Shown here piece by piece: positions 49,712 through 60,100 of a stretch of DNA of 64,000 bases (the first letter of the stretch is position 1; each line of letters begins with the position of its first letter). A program made the position numbers and the translations under genes. The notes below the pieces were generated by a model. That model saw only the letters and a program-made list of their open reading frames with translations, was not told the DNA's origin and ran no database searches. Origin of the DNA: G963676655 sp963676655 (GTDB taxonomy: Bacteria; Verrucomicrobiota; Lentisphaeria; Victivallales; Victivallaceae); assembly GCA_963676655.2 (NCBI GenBank), contig CAXXKX010000003.1, forward strand, positions 3,906,001-3,970,000, given 5' to 3'.

Positions 49712-51148
49712 TCAGACTTTGCGCCACCAGAGGACCAGGTTTCTGAAAAGGTATTGTCCCAGCAAGACCCGGCCGCCGCTGACCCGGGCGATGCCGCGCA
49801 TTCCGTAGATCAGGTTTTCCGGCGGGTTGTCGAGTTTCATTTTGATAATATAGCAGTAAGTTTTGCGCGGGGTTAAAAACGGGCGCGGACTGACTGACAG
49901 AATTGTTCCTGTAATCCGGTATTCCGGACGGGAATGCAGGAACAGTGAAATCTCGGTCCGGTTTGATATGGCGCTGATGTTTTCACCGAGCACTGATGCA
50001 TCTTGCTCATTGAGCTGGACTTCAGCTACCAATCCGGTGGCGGAAAGCACTTCAAACAGCCGGTCACCGGCGCGGACCGCTTTTCCTTCCAGCACGTCGG
50101 CGTCCGCAATATCAAGGGTCCCTGACTGGTCAGCTTTGATCCTGCTGTTTGACAAATACCATTCATTTCTGGCAATATTGATCGCCGCCCTGGCTTTTTT
50201 CAGGGAGAGCAGGCGGACCTGGCTGCGCAGTTTAATATCGTTGAAAGACTGACGCTGGACCATGTCAAGTTCCGCGGACGTTTCATCGTAGGCTTTGCGG
50301 GCGTCATTGATCTTGTATTCGAGTTCTTTGGTATCGTAACACAGGACTGTCTGTCCCTTTTTTACCGTACTGCCGTTTGGGAAGTAACATTCTTTAATGA
50401 AACCGTCGTATGGTGCGTAATAGATGTTTTCACGATCCGGGGTAATTTCAAAATCGGCGGCGACATTTTGTCGGATCGGCAACGTGACCAGGGATATTAA
50501 AAACAGGATAATGATCCCTAAAATAATTCGCCGTGGGGAAAACCATTTATGACGGGAACCCAGCAGGTTCGGCATCATGCTTGGTTTGGGGGCCATCAGG
50601 AAGCACAAGGCTTCATTGTAATGGCGGCACAACAGCGGCAGCATGGTTGCGGCGGTTTTCATTTCATCTTCAGTATCGAACTCGACCAGCAGCGCGAACA
50701 ATTGCCGGGTTGGATCGACTGAGACATTCTGGCTGATCGGGGGAAGCGGATAAAGCATCATGGATTTTTCATGTTCGCATAAAAAATTGAGAGCTTCAAA
50801 CGATATCTTTGGGGCATTAATTTCAGTCAATACTTCGTGATTGATTTGCGTCGGTTTGGTAAAGTCAGTGAAAGGACGGAGCAAATTGAGTAAATTCAGG
50901 GTATATTCGGAATTTGAATTAACTTCGCTCTGCCCGGTCAGGGCAATTAGCTTCGGGAAATCCCCGCGCATATCTATAAAAGCCGCTCTTTGAAACGGGA
51001 CTATCAACCGGGTATTGTTGACAATATGCACCGCGAGGCTCTTAAGATCATTTTTTTCAAAAGCTTCATGACCGAGTCGCAGCAGCGCAGTCAATACATT
51101 GACTTTCCCTTTCAATCCAAGCAGTTCTTTTTCGTTATCGCGCGCCAT
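49712..51148 (-). CDS. membrane-anchored HlyD-type adaptor with soluble N-terminal domain
   Basis: A 478-aa protein. Residues 1-195 are a soluble cytoplasmic part that may be GAF-like (VNNTRLIVPFQRAAFIDM, YPLPPI). One membrane segment is at 207-224 (IILGIIILFLISLVTLPI). The periplasmic part is HlyD-like: lipoyl half YYAPYDGFIKECYFPNGSTVKKGQTVL, a coiled coil about 275-330, the second half KADQSGTLDIADADVLEGKAVRAGD, and a C-terminal barrel. The cytoplasmic extension is not found in standard adaptors. Second gene of the operon, 11 bp after the first. Confidence 0.85.
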   Translation of the reverse strand: MARDNEKELLGLKGKVNVLTALLRLGHEAFEKNDLKSLAVHIVNNTRLIVPFQRAAFIDMRGDFPKLIALTGQSEVNSNSEYTLNLLNLLRPFTDFTKPTQINHEVLTEINAPKISFEALNFLCEHEKSMMLYPLPPISQNVSVDPTRQLFALLVEFDTEDEMKTAATMLPLLCRHYNEALCFLMAPKPSMMPNLLGSRHKWFSPRRIILGIIILFLISLVTLPIRQNVAADFEITPDRENIYYAPYDGFIKECYFPNGSTVKKGQTVLCYDTKELEYKINDARKAYDETSAELDMVQRQSFNDIKLRSQVRLLSLKKARAAINIARNEWYLSNSRIKADQSGTLDIADADVLEGKAVRAGDRLFEVLSATGLVAEVQLNEQDASVLGENISAISNRTEISLFLHSRPEYRITGTILSVSPRPFLTPRKTYCYIIKMKLDNPPENLIYGMRGIARVSGGRVLLGQYLFRNLVLWWRKV

Positions 51149-51159
51149 ATACGGACTCC

Positions 51160-51960
51160 TTATTTGCCATCAGTGAGATGACGTGATATCAGTTTTCCGG
51201 ACATGCCGGCAGTGAGGGTTTTAGATGAATTGTCGAGCAGCGCTTTAATTTCAAATGTGCGGCTCCCCGGATCGACTTCGCCCGATATTTCGTAGACTTT
51301 TCCGCTGTGAGTTGAATTTGTTTCATCGACGGTTATTTTTATCGTACTTCCAGTTTTTATGACATTTTTTTTGTCGGATGGTAAGTGCATTGCCGCCAGC
51401 AGTTTGTTATCGTCGATAATACTCATGAAAGGCTGTCCGGTGCGAACGTATTCGTGTTCCTGAATTATCTTTCTAACTAGCCTTCCGTCAAACGGAGCAC
51501 GAATAATGCAGGCATCGAGCTGCAGCTGGCAGAGTTGCCGGTTGGCTTTTGCCGCCTCAAGTTTGGCTCTGGCCACTTCAAGATCAAGTTTGTTTTTATT
51601 TAATTCTTCCTGCCCTTTGAAACCTTTATTGAACAGTTCCAGAGTGCTTTTGTAAATTTGTTCGGCAAAGGTGCAGCTCGCCATATTTTCACGCTCAGCT
51701 GCGATGGCTCTTTCATATATTTGTTTGTAATTCCGGTCATCGAGATGAGCGATGATCTGGCCCTTTTTGAAAGTTTCACCTTCTTTGACGTTGTATTGGG
51801 TCACTACGCTGTCAACCAGAGACGGGATGACGGCGCGGCGAAAGGGGAACAGTACGACTTTGGTCGGCAGCATTTCCGTTCCGAAAACGGCGGTCCACGG
51901 CAGTGCTGCCGTAATCATGACCAGAAAGAGCATCCGGGGGCCTGATATAGTTTTCAGCAT
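51160..51960 (-). CDS. periplasmic adaptor subunit (HlyD/RND-MFP family)
   Basis: A 266-aa exported adaptor. A signal peptide of about 28 residues (MLFLVMITAALPWTAVFG) precedes a lipoyl domain (LVDSVVTQYNVKEGETFKKGQ), an alpha-hairpin of about 90-160 residues rich in Ala, Glu and Lys, the returning lipoyl half IIRAPFDGRLVRKIIQEHEYVRTGQP, and a beta-barrel (KKNVIKTGSTIKITVDE). It bridges the inner-membrane parts to a TolC-like channel, which is encoded divergently 357 bp away. First gene of the three-gene operon. Confidence 0.9.
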   Translation of the reverse strand: MLKTISGPRMLFLVMITAALPWTAVFGTEMLPTKVVLFPFRRAVIPSLVDSVVTQYNVKEGETFKKGQIIAHLDDRNYKQIYERAIAAERENMASCTFAEQIYKSTLELFNKGFKGQEELNKNKLDLEVARAKLEAAKANRQLCQLQLDACIIRAPFDGRLVRKIIQEHEYVRTGQPFMSIIDDNKLLAAMHLPSDKKNVIKTGSTIKITVDETNSTHSGKVYEISGEVDPGSRTFEIKALLDNSSKTLTAGMSGKLISRHLTDGK

Positions 51961-52316
51961 AATTAATTTCCTGTCTGGATTTTCAGGTTAAAGCAAGTTC
52001 TAAAATGCTATAATTTACATGTGAAAAAAGGATTTTAAAGTGCGGATAAAAAAAAACTGGATATATGGGGCAAACAAAACCGATATTTTTCGAGATTTTA
52101 CTTGAATTTTGCTGTTTCCTATGATATTGTTGTTTCAATAAATAGAGTATGGGTTAGTGTATAATTTTAGTAAATAGTTGATACTGAATGGTAAACGGAC
52201 TGCTGGTGATTCCGGTCACAGGCAGCGGTTTTTGCTATTCGGTTTTTATAGTCTAAGCAAAAAACAACAAATTAACAATATATTAAGAAACACGTAACAG
52301 AATTAAAGGGGCGATC
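51961..52316. other. 356-bp divergent control region of the putative export cluster
   Basis: AT-rich, no gene. A TATAAT box at about 52160 on the plus strand (GTGTATAATTTTAG) lacks a clear -35. On the minus strand TTGCTT occurs near 51994. Both transcription units of the putative export system must be controlled here. Confidence 0.5.
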
Positions 52317-53936
52317 ATGTTAAGAAAGATATCCTATCTCGCGGCCGCAGGTTTTCTTGTGATTCTTTCCGGTTGTAAGACCGAGGAAGATTTCAGAAAG
52401 GAACGTATTGAAAAAGCAAAAAGAGATTTCGATAAGATCAAGAAGCGTACAGTAACTCCGGGAACGAAGTTTACCATCGACCAATGTATCGAGATTGCCC
52501 TGAAGCAGAATCTCGACCTGGAAGTTTATAAACTCAAGCAGTCCGTAGCCGAAGAACGCCGCACTGCTGAAATGCTTGGTATGTTGCCGGACCTTTACAT
52601 CACGAATGATGCGACGTCGCGCAGCGGCGAGCCGGGTTCAAGCAGTGAAAGCATTAAAACCGGAACCCAGTCTCTGGAACCGAGTAAAAGTTCTGAAAAG
52701 ACTGAAAACCACTTCAAAGTAGAGCTGGCCTTGTCGACTGTTGACTTCGGGCTGGCTTTTTTCAATTCAATGCAGGCTGAAGACCGGGTATTGCTGCAGA
52801 AACAGCAGGAACGCCGTGCCGCCCAGAATCTGACGTTGGATGTTGTTCGCGCTTATTACCGGGTGGCGGCTGCTCAGGATGCGATTGTCACGACCGAAAC
52901 TTTGATTGATAAATGCCACAATATCGAGGCGGTATTCAAAGATCTGGCCAGCAAAGGCGTGGTTTCCCCGATGCGTCTGCTTGATGAAAGAAAACGTTTC
53001 ATCCGGCTTGAAAAACGCCTTATGGCTTATCGGCGCAGCTATAATAACGCTTGTATTGAATTGCGTGCCCTGATGGGGTATCTGCCGATCAATGATATCA
53101 AGGTTGATACCACCGGATTAAAAGAGCTCCAGGTTTACAAGGTTCCGCCGATCGAGGTGCTTGAAAAAGTTTCTCTGGTTGAACGTCCTGAGCTTTACCA
53201 GTTGGATATCCAGGCTGATATCACTCTGTTTGAAGCTCGCAAGGCAATTGTCATGATGCTGCCTAACGTGCGGATTTTTGCTGATTTCACCAATTCATCA
53301 AATAAATTTCTCTACACTCAAAGCTGGTGGGAAATTGGTATTCGCGCGGCCTATAACCTCTTGAAACTGCCGCAGCAGATTGCAAAATATAAATCCCTGC
53401 ATAAGGAGATTGATGAAATCTCACTGCGGACCATGGCCTTGTCGCTCGGGGTTCTGTCCCAGGTTCGTATTGCTCATGCCAACGTTATGGAAGTAAAGGA
53501 ACGCTATGACCTGGATAACCGGGTTTATGAAGCTTATGCCAACCACCTGAAAATTGCCCGGAAAAGCTATAACGCGGGGCGTGCGTTGTCCAAGCTTGAA
53601 CTTGACCGTATGGAGCTTGAAACGGCGGAAACTCAAATCGACAGAATGTTGGCTCTCAGCAATTATTATCTGGCGTATTATCGCCTTAAAAACTCAGTCG
53701 GCGTCAGCTCTCTTGGAAAAGCGAAGATTGACCAGATCATGAATAAGATCAAGCAGACCGAGATGGCGATGAACGAAAAATTGGCCAAGAAAAAGGAAGC
53801 GGGCCTGGCTCAAGCTTCTGCTCAAATCAAGACCAATGCTGATACTCTTAACGGGATTGTATTGGGGGATAACACTCTTTCAGGACCTGAAAAAGAAAAA
53901 ATCAAGAATGTAATTGCTCCGGCTGCTGAGAAGTAA
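52317..53936 (+). CDS. TolC-family outer-membrane lipoprotein
   Basis: A 539-aa outer-membrane efflux channel subunit. The signal peptide ends in the lipobox LSGC, with Cys20 as the lipid site. Two related halves with long helices are visible: FTIDQCIEIALKQNLDLEVYK begins the first, and a second coiled segment runs from about 390 to 470 (YNAGRALSKLELDRMELETAETQ). The C-terminal 70 residues are Lys/Ala-rich. The ribosome site AAAGGGG is 5 bases before the ATG. It is followed after 165 bp by the giant surface protein gene without a visible terminator, suggesting cotranscription. It should pair with the divergent adaptors. Confidence 0.9.
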   Translation: MLRKISYLAAAGFLVILSGCKTEEDFRKERIEKAKRDFDKIKKRTVTPGTKFTIDQCIEIALKQNLDLEVYKLKQSVAEERRTAEMLGMLPDLYITNDATSRSGEPGSSSESIKTGTQSLEPSKSSEKTENHFKVELALSTVDFGLAFFNSMQAEDRVLLQKQQERRAAQNLTLDVVRAYYRVAAAQDAIVTTETLIDKCHNIEAVFKDLASKGVVSPMRLLDERKRFIRLEKRLMAYRRSYNNACIELRALMGYLPINDIKVDTTGLKELQVYKVPPIEVLEKVSLVERPELYQLDIQADITLFEARKAIVMMLPNVRIFADFTNSSNKFLYTQSWWEIGIRAAYNLLKLPQQIAKYKSLHKEIDEISLRTMALSLGVLSQVRIAHANVMEVKERYDLDNRVYEAYANHLKIARKSYNAGRALSKLELDRMELETAETQIDRMLALSNYYLAYYRLKNSVGVSSLGKAKIDQIMNKIKQTEMAMNEKLAKKKEAGLAQASAQIKTNADTLNGIVLGDNTLSGPEKEKIKNVIAPAAEK

Positions 53937-54101
53937 TTGGAGTAATATCTGGTTCGGAATGTAATATTTCCGGATTTTGATGTGTAAACTTACCCGAACT
54001 GTAAAGTGATAAAAGATGATGATGCAATTGAAACTGAATAGCACACGGCTGCGCTGTTTGGATTTATTTGCATTGAAATAATAAAGCGAGGAATTAATAA
54101 A

Positions 54102-57100
54102 ATGTATCTATTAGAAGACCGTATTCTCTTTGACGGCGCGGCGGCAGTTGATATCGCGGAAGCGGATCAGCAGTTGGCGCAGCAAAATGACCAACAGACT
54201 GATGCTCAGGAAGACGCCTCACAAAGTTCCAGTGAGGCCAATGTTCATGATCCCGGCACCAGTGCGGAAGCAATGACATCAGATGCTGATGACAGCAGTA
54301 CTGATGATACCTCGGGAGGCTCCAGTGAGGTTGATCAATTGCTTCAGGATATTCTAAATTCCGGTAACGAACTTGATTCTTCTACTGCGGCAGCCGATGA
54401 TTACGCAGCTGAAGATGGTGTCAATGTAATGATTGTGTCCTCCTCGCTGGACAACGCTCAGGAATTGATTGATGCTATTGGTGACAATACTATTGTTATT
54501 GAATATGACGCCACCGTCAACACTGCGGGCGACCTCGCTAATGCCCTGCATGACGCACTTGGCGATCAGCATGCTGCCAGCATTGGTTTCGCGGTCGAAT
54601 CAAATGCTGACGGAGCGCTTGAAATTTTTGCCGATGAAGCTACTTCATTAGCTACTATAGACAGCGATGTCCAGCAACAGTTCTGGAGTGAAGTTAATGA
54701 TGTGCTGAATGACGGCGGGCGTATCGATATTCTTTCTTCCGATATCGCCTCTTCAGAAAATGGCGCTGCTTTGCTTGATCATATTGCTGATATGGCTGAC
54801 GCGGATGTTGCCGCCAGCATGGACGCGACCGGAGACGCCGATGCCGGAGGGAACTGGTATCTCGAGCGCGGCGATATTGATTTGACTGACGTTTATTTTG
54901 ATTCGGCGAAACTGGCGAATTATGATAATGTTTTCTCGGTAAATCCAAGTTCAGTTGAAAATGAAGTTGCATTTATTGACTCAACCGTTTTGGATAATGA
55001 TCCGATTCTGGATGAGCTTGAGGCTCGCGGAGTTGAAATAGTGGAACTCTCCATTGACGGGGGAATTGATGAGATTACTGATTATCTTGCAGAACATACC
55101 GATATCGATGCGATCCACCTGATCACCCACGGTAACGAAGGCTACTTCATGGTTGGAGGAGAGCATTTTGATGCTGAATTTGCTCAAACTCATGCCGATG
55201 ACCTAGCTGTATGGGGCGAATCTCTCAGCGCCGAGGCTGATATTCTGATTTATGGAACGAATCTGGCAAGCTCTGAAGACGGACAGGTCCTGGTCCAGGT
55301 GCTGGCAGATGCGACCGGCGCGGATGTCGCCGCTTCCGATGATGTATCCGGCGCGACCGGGGACTGGAATCTGGAATACCATTCCGGGGTCATTGAAGCC
55401 TCAATGATTACGGTTGATGCTTATAATTACAATTTTACCGATTTCGTGGTTACCGATTTTGGCGACAGCGGAGCTGATGGACAATTACGAACGATCCTTG
55501 AAAATATTTCTGACGGCGACAGTATTTCATTCATGTCGGACGCGGACTCAGACGGGATAATTACTTTGTCTTTGGGTGAGTTGGAAATCTCCAACTACCA
55601 CATTTCAATCAACGGTCTTGACGGCAATGGCAACAATGTGACCATTGATGCGGCAGAGGAAAGCAGACATTTTTATATTAATCCTGATGCTTCCGTCAAT
55701 CTGTACAATCTCAATCTGGTTAACGGACATGCCGGCGCCGGTAATGACGGAGGCTCGGTTTATGTCGCTGAGAGCGCTGAGGCGACATTCAATAATGTTT
55801 CATTTGAAAACGCCATCGACGGAGATACGGCCGACGATGGTGTTGCAATTTATAATGAAGGTACGATTACGGTTGAGAATATAACGATTTCCGGTTATGC
55901 CAATGCCAGCAGTGAGGATTTGTATGAGGTGGCGTTCGTAAACTGGTCTGTTCAGAAGGACGATCCGATTATTGCGGAACTGGAAGCTCGCGGAATTATA
56001 ATTGTTGAGCTGGGTGAAGATGCTCTGAGCGATATTAGCGAGTACCTTGCAAACCATTCCGGCATTGACGCGATTCATATCATTACACATGGTAATGAAG
56101 GACATTTTATCATTGGTCACAACAATATCAGCGCCGATTTTGTCGCTGCTAATGCCGAGATATTTGAAGCATGGGGAGAAGCGCTTTCTGAAAACGGCGA
56201 CATCCTGATTTATGGTTGTAACTTGACCTCCACTGAAGCCGGAGTTGAATTGACGCATCTGCTGGCTGATTTGACCGGGGCGGATATTGCCGCGTCCAAT
56301 GATGAAACCGGAGCTCGCGGCGACTGGAATCTTGAATATCGAATCGGCAATATCGAGGCCGAAGCGGTGGTTGTCAATGATTATGTTTATACTTTGACCA
56401 ACTGGGTTGTCAATGACGAGTCAGATGTTGCTCTGATTTCCTTAGCCGATGGCCAGATTACTCTTCGTAAAGCGATTGAAGAACTGGCTCAGGACGGTGA
56501 TTCCATTAGCTTTACCATCAATGCAGTAAATGGCTTCCAGATGGATAGCATTAACATTTATTTAAATCCGAATCTGGGGCAGTTGCAGGTTACTCAGGTT
56601 GATCTGACGATTGACGGTTATATTCAGTATCCGACCACTCCGATTACCTGGGCTTTCGTTAATATCATTGAAGGGGTATACCGGGAGTACGGTTTTGTTG
56701 AGGCTGACTTTAATGTTGATGATCCTGCCACCTGGCCTTCCACCTGGACCCAGCAGGATGCCGATAACTATAAAAGTGACCCGGCTAATCCGTTATATCA
56801 GCCTGGAATCAATGACTATGTCATTGTTACAGACGATAGTCTGCGGCATCGCATCTTTTACATCAATCAGGATGCTTCATTAACTTTGAGAAACCTGTAT
56901 CTGACCCGTGGATATGCCGTATATGATCCGGATAATATTGATGATCCATCCAACGGTAACGGCGGATCGATTTATAATGCCGGTGACTTGACGCTGGTTA
57001 ATGTTTCGATCCTGGGCGCTCGCGCTGATGTTTCCGGCGGCGCTATTTTCAATGGCGGCGATGGCTCTGAATTTACCAATGAAGCCGGCGATTTAACTTT

Positions 57101-60100
57101 TTATTCCGGCCATCTGACGATTTTGCGTGACGATGATTTTACAGTAAGACCTCCAGCCATCGGTTTTCTCGGCGGCGGTGATTATGGTGACGGATTCATA
57201 TATAAGCTTGAGGCTGGTGGAGAGGAATTACACTACGGCCTGGGTAATTATTACGGAATTGGCGATTATAATTTTGATTATGATTATTGGTATGATTATA
57301 ATTTCGACCCGACTGACATTGACGCAAACGGCGGGATTTTTCGATCCAATATTGCCTATGCATCTGGCGGCGGTATCGCTGCTGTTCACACGTCAATAAC
57401 TGAAATTGCCGGTATTTCTGCAAGTCGTCCGACCTATTTTTCCTATAACTATGTGATTAACGGTTCCGGCGGCGGCATCTATACTGAAGGTGCTTTTTCG
57501 GCGATGTTTGTAACTTTTACCGGTAATCAGGCCGGGGTGGGGTCAAATGCTGTCGGTTCCGGCGGCGGAATTTATCTTGAAGCGGTTGAAGACTCGACCC
57601 TGCTGTATGCGGTTGATATGTCAAATAACGTCGCGACTATCGATGGCGGCGGCATTTATATGAATAATTCAGCCGACCTGAATGTCTGGTGGTCGATCAT
57701 TTATGAGAACGATGCGCAGAACGGTGGCGGTATATATATTGCCAACAGCGGAAACCTGGTTATTTCATCACCGATCCTTAACCAGTTGGAGTCAAATGTA
57801 TTTTACGCGGGTAATTATGACGCGAGAAGTAAAGTATCCGGTTCGATAACTACGACTCGCGGGTATAACTACACATCCAATACGCCAGGAGGAATTTATG
57901 ATAATGATGCCAGCGTGGATGGCGGTGGTGTTTATATGGACTTCAGTGGTGATCTGCTGGTAAATTACAACCGTATTAATGGTAATGAAGCCATTGGAAA
58001 TGGCGGTGCATTTTATGTCAAGCGCTCCGGCGATGTCTTCTTCAGTGATACCGAACTTTATGCGAACACTGCGGAAAACGGCGGCGGGATTTATTATGAT
58101 GGCGTGTGGGATGATCCGGAATCCGGCAGTTACTATGTCGGCACCCTGACCGCCAGCACCTCAAATATCAGTTTGAACACTGCCCATAGCAGCGGCGGTG
58201 GGATTTATCAGCTTGGCGGTGCGATTGACCTGGTAAACTCAACTGTCTCCCAGAATGTTGCTGGTTACGGTCAACAGGGTGGGGGAATCTATCTGATGTC
58301 CGGGGATATCTCATTGCGTTTTACCACTTTCGCCTATAACCAGTTTTTGGGATACATCGGCGAAGGAGCGGCGCTTTATCTGGGCGGAGTTGATCTTTAC
58401 GGTTTTGATGATGTCTCCTCAATCTATGCGGTCAACAATATTTTCTATAACAGTTCAGAACTGGGCTCGGCAAGTCAGATTAAACTTGACTGGAATCAAA
58501 GCCGGCCGGCTGACTCTGTGACCTCGCTTTACAATCTTTTGAGTGACTATTCTGTTACTGACGCACCTTACATGACGACCGGAACCTACGTGACGGTTCA
58601 GTCTGATTATGGCTATAATTACGATACGGATACGAACCCGACTTCAACGGTCGGCTATAACATTGTCGGGCATAATACCGCCAGTTATCAATACATTGAA
58701 GAAGGCTTGTATCTGGATGATTCCGCCGAGTATCATGCCAATTACCGGACCCGGTCTTATGCTATCATGTACAAGGAAAGCATTGCCTATGGTTACGGTA
58801 CCGCGTCAATTATCGATAGCGGTTCGGCGGCTTCTTATTCTCTGATGGTTTTTGATTATGATGCTTCCACGGATAAATACAATATTGTCTGGGACGTTGA
58901 AGAGGTCCAGATTAGCATGGACCAGCGCGGTAATAATCGTCTAGGCTATGATGAGGATGGAAATCTTAACGATACTCCATCAATCGGCGCCTTTGAACCC
59001 TTGTTTTATGTAACGGTATCAAGTAAGGGGGATGACAGCGGTCTGGTTTGGATTGTTGATGAAAACGGCTACAGTTTTGATGCTGCCCTCACCAGCGGTT
59101 TGACTTTACGTGAAGCGGTTTACTGGCTGGATACCTTTGACCGTGACGCTTCGCTGACGGCCGGTAAAGGTCCACAGAATAATCAGTCATTGTATGATCC
59201 GGAACGCTATGTCCGCTTTGATTTTGAGGATGGGACTTTCTCTCTGGCCGAAGGGGCGGATAATACCATCACTCTGACCTACGGTTATATCTGGATTGGC
59301 GCTTATCATCAGGGCGTGTCAACGTCGAAAGATATTGTGATCGGAGCGATTCCGGAAGAAGACCTTGGTTTCCGCGGCGCCGATGAAACCTATATGGCTC
59401 AGGATGATCCGCGAAGAATTACCGTTACTATAGGAACAACCGGCCGGCACTTTGCGGTGGATTATGGTTCAAGCGCGATCTTGAACAACCTGACGCTGAT
59501 AAATGGATACTCATCTTCTCAGGCCAGGTCCGTGAATGGGTTTGACACAGACTTTGGCGGTTCGATTTACAATTCCGGTGTTTTGACTTTGAATAATATG
59601 TATCTTCATGATAATGCCGCTGCACCTCCGTCAGCGGCATTTGATGGTTGGGGCGGGGCGATTTTTAATGACAGCACCGGAGAACTCTATATCTATGATT
59701 CAACCATAAGTGACAACGCAGTTTATTCAATCGCTAAAAGCGGAAACAATGCTTATGGCGGAGGTATTTTTAATTATGCGGGTTATATTTGGATAGAGCG
59801 TTCCAATATCAGCAATAACACTGCCTATGAAGTGGGATCTGAAAACACCAACTCCGTTGCCGGTGCCGGGATTTATTCTTATCTTGGCACTGTGACTATT
59901 ATTAACACGACTATTGCCGAAAATCTCTTGTCCGGCGCTACTAACGATACTAACCTCAATGCAGGTTCAGCCATCTATGCCCTTGGAACGGATCTTTACC
60001 TTTACGATTGTACGATTACCGCCAATCGTACCAACCGGAAAGACGACCTGACAGTTCCGCTTTCAAGTGCCATTTCGGTAGTTGGCGGTGGTGAACTGGA

